A stretch of DNA of 29,350 nt from RI-92 sp037384645 (lineage in GTDB: Bacteria > Pseudomonadota > Gammaproteobacteria > UBA6429 > Thiohalophilaceae). The notes beneath the pieces were generated by a model. The model was not told the DNA's origin. It ran no database searches and saw nothing but the letters and a program-made list of their open reading frames with translations. The stretch is taken from positions 1 through 29,350 of the forward strand of contig JARRNT010000026.1 of assembly GCA_037384645.1 (NCBI GenBank), in the 5' to 3' direction. Position numbers and translations under genes: made by a program. Positions 1-7,673 of the stretch are shown here, piece after piece. Numbering within the stretch: the stretch's first letter is position 1; each line of letters starts with the position of its first letter.

Positions 1-2
1 GC

Positions 3-722
3 TTTACCACCGCGATCCTGACCAGTGTCATCTATATTGGGTTTGCTATCCGTTACTGGCAGGGTGGTGACGTATTTGCGATCCACCTGGCCCTGTACCT
101 GGTTACAGTTTATATCCTGACCGTACTTACCCACCAGCGCATGACAGCGGGTAAGGGGCGTTTTAAGTTGCATTGGGCGCCGGCTGCCATTGTCGGCTTT
201 TTTGTCGTGGTCGTCGGTTTTGATTCCGTGTTCGTTTACCTGGCACAACGGGGCATCGGTCCGGACTGGGCACAACGTATCCTGCCGGCGCCACGCAGTG
301 GTAATGCGATTGAGTCACGTTACCCGGGTATTATCAGCCATGATTTTCAGGAAAAGGAAGCCATGTACAATGCCTACCAGGCTGAGCGCGCGCGTCAGCG
401 ACAGCTTGGCTGGCATTCGCGTATTGGCTGGGCCCGGGCCGCAGTGATGAATCAGGATAACCGGTTGATGGTGATGCTCAAGGATGATCAGCACCGGGCA
501 ATCGACAATGCCCGTATCCGTGGGCGCTTCCTGTTCCCGGGCGATGCACGGCGGGACAAGGTCTTCGAAATGCATCCGGCCGGTGGCGGTCTATATACCG
601 CGGATCTCAAACTGGGCAGGGCAGGGACCTGGGATCTGATCTTGTCTATTCGCCGTAACAGTGACAAGCTGGAGTTACGTACCACCACTACCATCGAGCA
701 TCCACTCGCCCAGCATGACTGA
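3..722 (+). CDS. ccoH: FixH/CcoH-type cbb3 oxidase assembly protein (5' end outside window)
   Basis: The frame is open from base 3, so the gene begins outside the window; 239 residues are visible. The visible N-terminus is hydrophobic, with two membrane segments before residue 47 and a third around residues 55-75 (AAIVGFFVVVVGFDSVFVYL). A periplasmic domain of about 160 residues follows and ends in beta-rich sequence typical of FixH. FixH/CcoH assists assembly of cbb3-type cytochrome c oxidase, probably alongside copper delivery by CcoI. The family assignment rests mainly on position: the stop codon overlaps the start of ccoI by 8 bp and ccoS follows, the usual ccoGHIS order. An ATG at 141 exists but would cut off two membrane segments, so I treat it as internal. 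The extra N-terminal membrane segments make this longer than a classic FixH. Confidence 0.75.
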   Translation, partial: FTTAILTSVIYIGFAIRYWQGGDVFAIHLALYLVTVYILTVLTHQRMTAGKGRFKLHWAPAAIVGFFVVVVGFDSVFVYLAQRGIGPDWAQRILPAPRSGNAIESRYPGIISHDFQEKEAMYNAYQAERARQRQLGWHSRIGWARAAVMNQDNRLMVMLKDDQHRAIDNARIRGRFLFPGDARRDKVFEMHPAGGGLYTADLKLGRAGTWDLILSIRRNSDKLELRTTTTIEHPLAQHD

Positions 723-3177
723 TAGCACCAGCTGTTTCCACTGTGGCCTGCCTGTTCCCAAGGGCAGTCATTACGCAGTGGAAATCGATGGCGTATCGCA
801 ACCAATGTGTTGCCCCGGTTGTCAGGCCGTGGCCCAGGCGATCATGGATAATGGCCTGGGTGATTATTACCGCTACCGTACCGAACAATCCCCCATGGCC
901 CGGCAACTTGTGCCGGAGGCGCTGAAGAATCTCGAGTTGTACGATCGCCCGGATATTCAGAAAAGTTTTGTTACGACCAGTGGCGAGTTACGTGAAGCCT
1001 CCCTGATTCTCGAGGGCATCGTGTGTGCTGCCTGTGTCTGGTTGAGCGAACATCACATCATGCAGCTAGCGGGCGTGGTGTCTTTCAGTGTGAATTACGC
1101 GACTCATCGTGCCCAGGTGAAATGGGATAACAATCAAATCAGCCTCAGCCAGATCCTCAAGGCCATCAGTGATATTGGTTATCTTGCCCATCCCCTGGAC
1201 CCGAATCGTCAGGAGCAGGTCTACAAACGTGAGAAGTCTGTCGCCCTGCGCCGGCTTGCAGTCGCCGGCGTGGGTGCGATGCAGGTCATGATGATTGCAG
1301 TCGCCCTGTATGCCAGTGGCGAGAATGGTATGGATCCCAATCTCAAGTTGTTTTTGCGCTGGGTCAGTCTGTTAATCGCTGCCCCTGTTATCCTGTATGC
1401 GGCCAAACCCTTTTTTATCGGCTTCTGGCGTGATATCAAACTGCGCCGACTCGGTATGGATGTGCCCGTGGCGTTGGCAGTTGGTGCCGCCTTTGCCGCC
1501 AGCGCCTGGGCCACAATTTCCCGCAGTGGTGAGATTTATTTCGATTCTGTCACCATGTTTACCTTCTTCTTGCTGGCCGGGCGTTTTCTCGAAATGGGGG
1601 CGCGGCACCGGGCCGGCGCAGCTGCCGAGGAACTGGTGAAACTGATCCCGGCCATGGCCAGCCGCGAGACGACCGGCCAGCAACTGGAGGCGGTCCCGGT
1701 CAGCGAGCTGCAGCCTGGCGATATCGTCTTGATCAAGCCGGGTGAGAGTATCCCGGCTGACGGGGTCAGCCTCGGCGGGGCAAGCAGCGTGGATGAATCC
1801 CTGCTGACGGGTGAGAGCCTGCCGGTGCGCAAGCAGGCGGGGGATCAGCTCGTTGGTGGCAGCGTCAATATCGACAGCAGTTTACGCATGCGGGTAGAGC
1901 ACGTGGGGCAGGATACGGTCCTGGCCAGTATTCAGCGCCTGCTGGATCGGGCCCAGTCAGAGAAACCGCGGCTGGCTGAGCTGGCGGATCGGGTGGCGGG
2001 TTATTTCGTGGGTGCATTATTAGTGGTTGCCCTCGGTGTGGGCGCCTACTGGTGGCACATCAACCCTGACCAGGCCTTCTGGATTGTCATTTCCATGCTG
2101 GTCGTCACCTGCCCGTGCGCCCTGTCGCTGGCCACCCCCGTGGCGCTGACCGCTGCAACCGGCCGCCTGACCCGAAGCGGCATCCTGACCACGCGGGGCC
2201 ATGCCCTGGAAACCCTGGCGCGGGTGACCGACGTGGTATTTGACAAGACCGGCACACTGACCCGGGGCCGCCTGACGCTCGAACACATATCCCCGCTGAC
2301 AGACATGTCTGCGGAGAGCTGCTTACGCATCGCCATGTCGCTGGAGCGGGTATCGGAACACCCCCTGGCCAAAGCCATCCTCGCACATCAGCCAGACTTG
2401 GACGTGGTGACGGCAGAACAGACCCAGTCGATTCCCGGCCAGGGCCTGACCGGCACGGTTGACGGCCAGGCCTACGCGATAGGCAATCCGGAATTCATTG
2501 CCCGCCATCTGGGCAAGGCCGTGACCCTGCAGGTACCGGATCGCACCACGGTGATGCTGGCCAATGCGCGTGAGGTCTTGGCGGTATTTGGCTTCAGCGA
2601 TCAATTGCGTCCCGGCGCCGCGGATGTTATCGCGGCCCTTGACCGGCTGGGCTGTCGGGTCCATTTATTTAGTGGAGACCGGGAGACTGTCGTGGCAAGC
2701 ACCGCCAGCGAACTGGGGATTGGCCATGCCGTTGGCGGCATGACCCCGGCAGACAAACTGGCGCAGTTGCACGCCCTGCAAAATGCCGGAGCCGTGGTTG
2801 CCATGGTCGGGGATGGCGTCAACGACGCGCCGGTCCTGGCCGGCGCCCAGGTCTCCCTGGCGATGGGCAGCGGTACCCAGATTGCCCAGGCCAGCGCCGA
2901 CATGGTATTGCTCAGTGAGGACCTGGGGCAACTGGTGGATGCGGTTCGCACAGCGCGGCAGACCCGGCAGATCATTCGTGAGAATCTGGCCTGGGCAGTG
3001 ATCTATAACCTGGTTGCCCTGCCTCTGGCCGCGGCGGGCTGGGTTGCGCCATGGATGGCGGCCATCGGGATGTCGGTCAGCTCTTTGCTGGTTGTGCTGA
3101 ACGCACTACGATTGACACGTCGCTCGGCTCTTACGGCGGAGACGACGCCATTACAGACGCAGCTTAAGACAGGATAA
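715..3177 (+). CDS. ccoI: Copper-transporting P1B-type ATPase CcoI/FixI
   Basis: This 820-residue heavy-metal P-type ATPase exports copper across the inner membrane for maturation of cbb3 oxidase. In order it has a Cys-rich N-terminal domain (CFHC at 7-10, CCPGC near 32-36), an HMA metal-binding domain with CAAC at 104-107, paired membrane helices, the TGES actuator loop, the CPC metal-site motif at 466-468, the phosphorylated Asp510 in DKTGTLT, the nucleotide-binding SEHPLAKA motif, and GDGVNDAP near 699-706. All catalytic motifs are intact. I chose the ATG at 715 over an in-frame ATG at 661 because it starts directly before the CFHC domain and overlaps the ccoH stop, as expected in a translationally coupled operon. 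The Cys-rich N-terminal domain and the neighbours ccoH and ccoS separate it from general CopA exporters. Confidence 0.95.
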   Translation: MTDSTSCFHCGLPVPKGSHYAVEIDGVSQPMCCPGCQAVAQAIMDNGLGDYYRYRTEQSPMARQLVPEALKNLELYDRPDIQKSFVTTSGELREASLILEGIVCAACVWLSEHHIMQLAGVVSFSVNYATHRAQVKWDNNQISLSQILKAISDIGYLAHPLDPNRQEQVYKREKSVALRRLAVAGVGAMQVMMIAVALYASGENGMDPNLKLFLRWVSLLIAAPVILYAAKPFFIGFWRDIKLRRLGMDVPVALAVGAAFAASAWATISRSGEIYFDSVTMFTFFLLAGRFLEMGARHRAGAAAEELVKLIPAMASRETTGQQLEAVPVSELQPGDIVLIKPGESIPADGVSLGGASSVDESLLTGESLPVRKQAGDQLVGGSVNIDSSLRMRVEHVGQDTVLASIQRLLDRAQSEKPRLAELADRVAGYFVGALLVVALGVGAYWWHINPDQAFWIVISMLVVTCPCALSLATPVALTAATGRLTRSGILTTRGHALETLARVTDVVFDKTGTLTRGRLTLEHISPLTDMSAESCLRIAMSLERVSEHPLAKAILAHQPDLDVVTAEQTQSIPGQGLTGTVDGQAYAIGNPEFIARHLGKAVTLQVPDRTTVMLANAREVLAVFGFSDQLRPGAADVIAALDRLGCRVHLFSGDRETVVASTASELGIGHAVGGMTPADKLAQLHALQNAGAVVAMVGDGVNDAPVLAGAQVSLAMGSGTQIAQASADMVLLSEDLGQLVDAVRTARQTRQIIRENLAWAVIYNLVALPLAAAGWVAPWMAAIGMSVSSLLVVLNALRLTRRSALTAETTPLQTQLKTG

Positions 3178-3181
3178 GACA

Positions 3182-3385
3182 ATGTCGATACTATATATGT
3201 TGATACCACTGGGCCTGGTCCTGTTGGCGGTGGCAGTCTGGGCGTTTATGTGGGCGGTCCGCACTGGCCAGTTTGATGACCTTGAGGGGCCGGCGCATCG
3301 GATCCTGATGGATGATGACGATCCGCGTATTCCAGGCCGCAAACCGCCTGCGGAGAAACACAACTTGCCAGATGATAAAGAGTAA
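3182..3385 (+). CDS. ccoS: cbb3-type cytochrome oxidase assembly protein CcoS
   Basis: This is a 67-residue protein, typical for CcoS. It has one N-terminal membrane helix (residues 2-25) followed by the family hallmark of a short acidic tail containing GQFDDLEGPAHRIL and a DDDD cluster. CcoS is needed for cofactor insertion into cbb3 oxidase. It starts four bases after the ccoI stop and has a purine-rich site (AGGATAAG) just upstream, so it is part of the same operon. Confidence 0.93.
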   Translation: MSILYMLIPLGLVLLAVAVWAFMWAVRTGQFDDLEGPAHRILMDDDDPRIPGRKPPAEKHNLPDDKE

Positions 3386-3440
3386 ATTAGAATTCGCTAA
3401 TATTATTTAGCCTGATTATTTTAAGTATACAGGGTGCCCC

Positions 3441-3536
3441 ATGAAAGACATGTTCACTTTCCAGAATTTTCCGATGGTAATCATCATTACCCTCGTGGTC
3501 ATCGCCTGGCTGTCGTTTCTGTCCGTCATACTGTAG
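3441..3536 (+). CDS. Possible 31-residue single-pass membrane peptide
   Basis: A short frame runs from ATG to TAG and encodes a 31-residue peptide. It has a short polar N-terminus (MKDMFTFQNF) and one continuous hydrophobic stretch (VIIITLVVIAWLSFLSVIL) running to the C-terminus. A weak ribosome-binding-like AGGG lies about 9 bases upstream. It sits 55 bp after ccoS and before the shared terminator. Its size and topology recall small single-helix subunits of terminal oxidases such as CcoM or CydX, but I see no sequence motif proving that link. It could be a chance frame. Confidence 0.4.
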   Translation: MKDMFTFQNFPMVIIITLVVIAWLSFLSVIL

Positions 3537-3682
3537 CGGCAAGACCCATCCGGCCCACGTAATTCGTCGTAAACGTAAGTCCAATTCCTCACTTCCAGAG
3601 TGAACGTCCTTCGCGGCGTGATGCTGAGGGTGTCCCGGACCTTACCCTTCACGAACAGACCGGGGAAAAATTCCCGAGCAAT
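3537..3682. other. Unassigned intergenic stretch after the cbb3 assembly genes
   Basis: About 145 bp lie between the small membrane-peptide frame and the terminator. I recognise no gene here. A minus-strand frame of 78 codons crosses it but has no family resemblance that I can name. A short palindrome, GGGAA-AAA-TTCCC, lies near 3663-3675. Confidence 0.4.
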
Positions 3683-3683
3683 A

Positions 3684-3710
3684 AAAAAGGCCGCGTTATG
3701 CGGCCTTTTT
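3684..3710. terminator. Bidirectional rho-independent terminator between ccoS region and rpoH
   Basis: AAAAAGGCCGC and GCGGCCTTTTT form a perfect 11-bp stem around the 5-base loop GTTAT. The T-run on one strand and the A-run on the other make it work in both directions. It would end plus-strand transcripts from the cco operon and minus-strand transcripts from rpoH, whose stop codon is 23 bp away. Confidence 0.92.
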
Positions 3711-3732
3711 GTTTATGCCGGGTGTAATCTCA

Positions 3733-4578
3733 TCAGGCCAGCGCATTACGCAATTTTTTGATTGCGTTATTTTCCAGCTGACGAATCCGTTCGGCGGAGA
3801 CCTCGTACTTGTCTGCCAGATCCTGAAGCGTGGATTTGCTCTCAGCCAGCCAGCGGCGTTGGACGATGTCCTGGCTGCGATCATCCAGGGTGCTCAGTGC
3901 GGCCTGCAGACGGTCATGGTTATGCGCTTCCCACTGGTTGGCTTCCAGCTCGGCATCTGGCCCGACAGCGTTGTCCTGCAGATAGGCTGCCGGTGCCACG
4001 GTGTTGTCTTCATCGTCATCGTCGCGCAGATCAAAGGCAACGTCATGCCCGCTCATGCGGGATTCCATTTCCAGCACCTCGTTGGTGGAGACACCCAGGT
4101 CGTGGGCCACCGTTTCCACTTCGGCTTTATTCAGCCAGCCCAGGCGCTTCTTGGCGCTGCGCAGATTAAAAAACAGTTTGCGTTGCGCCTTGGTCGTGGC
4201 GACTTTGACAATGCGCCAGTTGCGCAGAATGAATTCATGGATCTCGGCACGGATCCAGTAAACTGCGAAAGAGACCAGGCGCACACCGACCTGCGGGTCG
4301 AAGCGCTTGACGGCCTTCATCAGACCAATGTTTCCTTCCTGGATCAGGTCAGCCAGTGGCAGACCATAACCGGAATAGCCACGGGCAATGTGCGCGACAA
4401 AGCGCAGGTGAGACAGAATGAGCTTACGCGCGGCGGTCAGATCATTTTCCGCGTGCAGACGTACGGCCAGATCGCGTTCTTCCTCAGCGCTCAGCACCGG
4501 AATTCCGTTGATCGCTTGTAAGTACGAGTCCAGGCTGCCTGTTGGCACGGGCAAATGCATGTCGAGCGTTTTGGTCAT
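3733..4578 (-). CDS. rpoH: RNA polymerase heat-shock sigma factor RpoH (sigma32)
   Basis: This 281-residue protein directs RNA polymerase to heat-shock promoters. It closely follows the E. coli RpoH plan: the N-terminal LDSYLQAINGIPVLS, region 2 with LILSHLRFVAHIARGYSGYG and DLIQEGNIGLMKAVKRFDP, the RpoH box QRKLFFNLR that is diagnostic for sigma32, a DDDDED acidic linker, and region 4 ending in YEVSAERIRQLENNAIKKLR. I chose the ATG at 4578 because it matches the family N-terminus and has AAGGAA just upstream; an upstream in-frame ATG at 4632 would start inside the promoter/operator region. Its control region carries a CIRCE-like operator. A cyclase gene separates it from ftsYEX, its common neighbours in gammaproteobacteria. 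Confidence 0.97.
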   Translation of the reverse strand: MTKTLDMHLPVPTGSLDSYLQAINGIPVLSAEEERDLAVRLHAENDLTAARKLILSHLRFVAHIARGYSGYGLPLADLIQEGNIGLMKAVKRFDPQVGVRLVSFAVYWIRAEIHEFILRNWRIVKVATTKAQRKLFFNLRSAKKRLGWLNKAEVETVAHDLGVSTNEVLEMESRMSGHDVAFDLRDDDDEDNTVAPAAYLQDNAVGPDAELEANQWEAHNHDRLQAALSTLDDRSQDIVQRRWLAESKSTLQDLADKYEVSAERIRQLENNAIKKLRNALA

Positions 4579-4613
4579 AATTCCTTGGTACCCCCGAATA
4601 TTAGGATAAGTTA

Positions 4614-4643
4614 ATCTTAGCACTCGAACCATTAGAGTGCCAA
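4614..4643 (-). promoter_or_regulatory. Sigma70-like promoter of rpoH, embedded in the operator
   Basis: On the minus strand, TTGGCA (4638-4643) and TAAGAT (4614-4619) are separated by 18 bp. Both hexamers lie in or overlap the CIRCE element, so a bound repressor would block polymerase. Transcription would begin near 4607, giving a leader of about 28 bases. The -10 matches consensus at four of six positions. Confidence 0.5.
4617..4643. promoter_or_regulatory. CIRCE element (HrcA operator) upstream of rpoH
   Basis: The plus strand reads TTAGCACTC, nine bases (GAACCATTA), then GAGTGCCAA. The known CIRCE consensus is TTAGCACTC-N9-GAGTGCTAA, so 17 of 18 arm positions match and the spacer is exactly nine. 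HrcA, the heat-shock repressor, binds this element. It lies 38 bp upstream of the rpoH start codon and overlaps the predicted promoters. No hrcA gene is in the window. Confidence 0.88.
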
Positions 4644-4658
4644 GCCCGGGCCGAGTTC
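4632..4658 (-). promoter_or_regulatory. SigmaE-like promoter of rpoH
   Basis: The minus strand reads GAACTC (4653-4658), a 16-bp spacer, then TCTAA (4632-4636). This resembles the extracytoplasmic sigmaE consensus, GAACTT about 16 bp before TCTGA/TCTAA. E. coli rpoH also has a sigmaE promoter. Initiation would fall inside the CIRCE element. Confidence 0.5.
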
Positions 4659-4699
4659 CCGGAAAAAATCACCTTATAAACAATAATTTACCTAATAAA

Positions 4700-5959
4700 T
4701 TAATGGGTATAGCTGGGCAGGGTTTCGATGGTGTCAGGGTCAGTGTCCCACGGTGAGGCCGTCGGACCGTCCTGGGTATAGATAAATACCCGGTTGCGGC
4801 CGGTTTCCTTGGCGCTATACAGGGCCTTGTCCGCCAGGGCCAGGAAACGGGTCAATGGCTCGTCGGGATGGTCAGCCGTGGAGGCCAGTCCGATACTAAT
4901 GGTAACGTCCACGTCCGCCGGACGTAGCTGGGCCACGTCACGACGCAGGGTCTCAGCCCGTTCCAGGATCTGGTCGGGACTGGCGCTGGGTACCAGGATG
5001 CAAAACTCTTCTCCACCAAAGCGCACAACCATGCTGTCCTTGAAGGCGCTGTTGAGCTTATCGCCCAGTTCGGCCAGGACATGGTCGCCCGTGATATGGC
5101 CCAGGGTGTCATTGATATGCTTGAAGTGGTCGATATCGATGAGCATGCCCCAGACCGGCTGGTATGACGGCTGATTGATATAGGCTTCACCATTATCAAC
5201 CAGGTAGCGCTTGGAGCGAACCCCGGTGAGACTGTCGGTGACGGCAATCCAGCGCATGGCTTCGGCCTGTTCCTTGAGGGCGTCATACTGGTGTTTGATT
5301 AGTAGCAGGGCGCGGACCCGGGCGAGCAGGACTTCTTCCACGATCGGTTTGCTGACAAAGTCATTGGCGCCGGCATGGAAGACCTCCACCTGGGTACTCT
5401 GGTCTTCAGTACTGGTCAGTACCAGCACCGGCAATTCCTGCTGTGAGCGGTGCATTTTGGCGCGGATGGCATGCAGCAAGTCGCCACCAGTCATTTCGCC
5501 TTCCAGATAAAAGTCGGTGATGACCATGTCGTACTCGTCGAGGCTGTAGCTTTGCCCGCGCTGGTGTGGTTGCAACAGCTTGATGGCGTCCTCGGCATTG
5601 GCGACACGGGTCACCTTGAGCCCGTGTTTTTCCAGGATCTTCTGGGTCACGGCGGCGGCCGTGGCGCTGTCTTCCACGAACAGGATATGGCCCATCAGTC
5701 CGGAATGTCGCTGGATGAAGGAACGGATAAAACCGCCGAAGGCCTTATAACCCTGAGACTTGTCAAAATAGTCGGTGACGCCGGCCTCGAAGCCTTCACG
5801 CAGCAGGCGGCTATCTGCATCACCGGAGACCACGATAATGGGCAAATAGCTGTGGATCTTGGAAGAGCGTACATGGCGACTGAGTTCGAGGCCGTCCATG
5901 TCCGGCAGCATCAGGGCCGTGGAAATGAGGTCATTGATCCGGGTCTTGTGATCAGACAT
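4700..5959 (-). CDS. Response regulator diguanylate cyclase: truncated REC, REC, GGEEF
   Basis: This 419-residue PleD-like protein should make the second messenger c-di-GMP. Residues 1-85 are the remains of a receiver domain; 90-220 form a full receiver with acidic pocket ED (96-97), phospho-acceptor Asp149 and Lys204; 237-400 form a GGDEF domain with active site GGEEF at 315-319. The autoinhibitory RxxD site appears absent, since the equivalent is AFKD. The first receiver joins MSDHKTRI directly to NDLISTALMLPDMDG: roughly 40 residues with the acidic pocket are missing and the phospho-acceptor position is Ala15. The gene lies 68 bp after ftsX on the same strand and separates ftsX from rpoH. 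An inverted repeat, ATTGA-N7-TCAAT, lies just upstream of the start. I saw no clear ribosome-binding site. Confidence 0.9.
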   Translation of the reverse strand: MSDHKTRINDLISTALMLPDMDGLELSRHVRSSKIHSYLPIIVVSGDADSRLLREGFEAGVTDYFDKSQGYKAFGGFIRSFIQRHSGLMGHILFVEDSATAAAVTQKILEKHGLKVTRVANAEDAIKLLQPHQRGQSYSLDEYDMVITDFYLEGEMTGGDLLHAIRAKMHRSQQELPVLVLTSTEDQSTQVEVFHAGANDFVSKPIVEEVLLARVRALLLIKHQYDALKEQAEAMRWIAVTDSLTGVRSKRYLVDNGEAYINQPSYQPVWGMLIDIDHFKHINDTLGHITGDHVLAELGDKLNSAFKDSMVVRFGGEEFCILVPSASPDQILERAETLRRDVAQLRPADVDVTISIGLASTADHPDEPLTRFLALADKALYSAKETGRNRVFIYTQDGPTASPWDTDPDTIETLPSYTH

Positions 5960-6027
5960 ATTGATTATTTTTCAATCGCTTACTTTATTGTTTATATCGT
6001 GCTCAGGCCGTCGATGCAAACGCCTGA

Positions 6028-7008
6028 CTAGCGCGGTTCGATCTCGCGCAGGTGGCGGCCCACAGCCAGCCAGGAGCCCCCCAGTCCCAGCACGATACTT
6101 AAGAGGAGTAAGGTAAATATCGACCCGGCGTCGAGATTATGTAGGGCAAAATGGGAGGCATACAGACCGGCCAGGTTCTCTACCGGACCGTTTATCAGCC
6201 ACAGCGCCAGTTCGACCAGGATCAGGGCGATCAGCCCGCCGATCAGGCCGTACCAGAACCCCGTATATAAAAATGGCCGCCGAATAAAGGCATCAGTACC
6301 GCCAATGAGCTTGATCACCACGATTTCTTCCCGCCGGTTCTGGATGGCCAGACGAATGGTATTGCCCACGACCAGCAGGACAGCGAGGGCCAGGGCCGCA
6401 CCCAGGATGAGGACGCCGCGTCCGATAATGTGCATGATGCCGTACAGACGTTGCAGCCAGCGGCGGTCGAGCTGGGCATATTCCACGGCTGAATTCTGCT
6501 TCAGCTGTCGGGCCAGGCTCTGGATCGCCTGGCTGCTGTTGTCTTGCAGTTTGGGAGTGACCACCAGCACAGCCGGCAAGGGATTATCATCCAGCGCATC
6601 GAGGGCATCGCCGAAGCCGGACTGACGCTTGAATTCGGTCAGGGCCTGTTCCCGCGAGATAAAATCCACGTTGGCGACCTGGGGCAGGCTACGCAGGCGC
6701 TGGCCGAGTTGGCTGGCCTGGGCATCGCTGACGCTGGTTTTGAGAAACAGGGAGATCTTGGCGATGCCGTCCCAGCCACCACTCAAGACTTCGGCGTTTT
6801 TGAGCAGGAGGTGCAGGCCGGTCGGTAGGGCCAGGGCAATGCCGATGACGGCGGAGGTCATCAGCATGGCAATCGGCGCGCGCCACAACTGACCAAGGCT
6901 ATAAAAGAAGACCTGGGCATGACGCAGGGCATAGGTTTTCAGCACAGTTGTCAGGCCTGGCCGGGCCCGTTGTGCATTTTCATGCAGTATTTCCTCGTGG
7001 CGGTTCAT
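6028..7008 (-). CDS. ftsX: Cell division protein FtsX
   Basis: This 326-residue protein is the membrane partner of FtsE in the divisome ABC complex that controls peptidoglycan hydrolases during septation. It has a cytoplasmic N-terminus, a first helix (PIAMLMTSAVIGIALALP), a periplasmic extracellular loop domain of about 120 residues (FLKTSVSDAQASQL, VDFISREQALTEFK), then three C-terminal helices. RREEIVVIKLIGGTDAFIRRP is the cytoplasmic loop typical of FtsX. I chose the ATG at 7008 because it overlaps the ftsE stop as ATGA, a standard translational coupling; an earlier in-frame ATG at 7047 would overlap ftsE by 43 bp. Confidence 0.95.
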   Translation of the reverse strand: MNRHEEILHENAQRARPGLTTVLKTYALRHAQVFFYSLGQLWRAPIAMLMTSAVIGIALALPTGLHLLLKNAEVLSGGWDGIAKISLFLKTSVSDAQASQLGQRLRSLPQVANVDFISREQALTEFKRQSGFGDALDALDDNPLPAVLVVTPKLQDNSSQAIQSLARQLKQNSAVEYAQLDRRWLQRLYGIMHIIGRGVLILGAALALAVLLVVGNTIRLAIQNRREEIVVIKLIGGTDAFIRRPFLYTGFWYGLIGGLIALILVELALWLINGPVENLAGLYASHFALHNLDAGSIFTLLLLSIVLGLGGSWLAVGRHLREIEPR

Positions 7009-7670
7009 GCGCCGCTGTCTCCTGCCAGCTGGCCATTTTTGAGGCACAGGATACGGTGCCCCATGCGATTAATCAGGTCCAGGTCGTGGCTGGCAACCAG
7101 CACGGTCACGCCGACCTGGCGGAATTGTTCAAAGGTCTGCATGATTTCCCGTGACAGCTCAGGGTCGAGGTTGCCCGTGGGTTCGTCGGCGAGCAGCAGG
7201 GACGGTTTGTTGACCACGGCGCGGGCGATACCGACCCGCTGTTGTTCACCGCCGGAGAGCATGATCGGGTAGCTTTTTTCCTTGTTGAGCAGCCCAACTT
7301 TATCAAGGGCGGCGCGCACGCGCCGGCCGATTTCCGCTGCCGGGTAGCCGGCGATCACCAGGGGCAGGGCCACGTTATCGTAGACCGTGCGGTCGAACAG
7401 TAGCTGATGGTCCTGAAAAATGATGCCAATGTTGCGGCGAAAATAGGGAATCCGGCGCCGTTTCACCTTCGCGGTGTTTTCCCCATTGACCAGGACCTGG
7501 CCACGACTAGTGCGTTCGATCAGGGCAATGAGTTTGAGCAGGGTACTCTTGCCGGCACCGGAATGGCCGGTGAGAAAGGCCATTTCGCCCTGTTGTAATT
7601 CAAAACTGACATTAAGCAGGGCGTCATGCCCACCGGGGTAGCGCTTGCTGGCCTGGATAAAGGTGATCAT
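7005..7670 (-). CDS. ftsE: Cell division ATP-binding protein FtsE
   Basis: This is a 221-residue ABC ATPase, a typical length for FtsE. It has Walker A GHSGAGKST, Q-loop IIFQDHQLLFDRTVYDN, signature LSGGEQQRVGIARA, Walker B LLLADEPTGNLD and the H-loop ASHD. It energises FtsX at the division site. It starts 3 bp after the ftsY stop and overlaps ftsX by four bases, so ftsY-ftsE-ftsX is one operon. The family distinction from other MacB/LolD-type ATPases rests on the FtsX partner and the ftsY neighbour. Confidence 0.97.
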   Translation of the reverse strand: MITFIQASKRYPGGHDALLNVSFELQQGEMAFLTGHSGAGKSTLLKLIALIERTSRGQVLVNGENTAKVKRRRIPYFRRNIGIIFQDHQLLFDRTVYDNVALPLVIAGYPAAEIGRRVRAALDKVGLLNKEKSYPIMLSGGEQQRVGIARAVVNKPSLLLADEPTGNLDPELSREIMQTFEQFRQVGVTVLVASHDLDLINRMGHRILCLKNGQLAGDSGA

Positions 7671-7673
7671 GGC

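Noticed and set aside
3416..3652. Minus-strand open frame of 78 codons in the ccoS-rpoH gap
   Set aside because: No recognisable motif or start signal, and it would run opposite to the cco operon. It is kept only as unassigned sequence.
3709..4521. Plus-strand open frame of 270 codons opposite rpoH
   Set aside because: It is the antisense shadow of rpoH, which matches sigma32 across its whole length. The frame shows no family motif.
4645..4669. CCGGG-N7-CCCGG repeat next to an A-run, considered as a terminator for the cyclase gene
   Set aside because: On the minus strand the T-run comes before the stem rather than after it, so it has the wrong polarity for intrinsic termination.
5962..5978. 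ATTGA-N7-TCAAT before the cyclase considered as an FNR/Anr box
   Set aside because: The FNR box is TTGAT-N4-ATCAA; the arm sequence and spacing do not fit.
5450..6031. Plus-strand frame of 193 codons opposite the cyclase gene
   Set aside because: Shadow of the REC-REC-GGEEF gene on the other strand.
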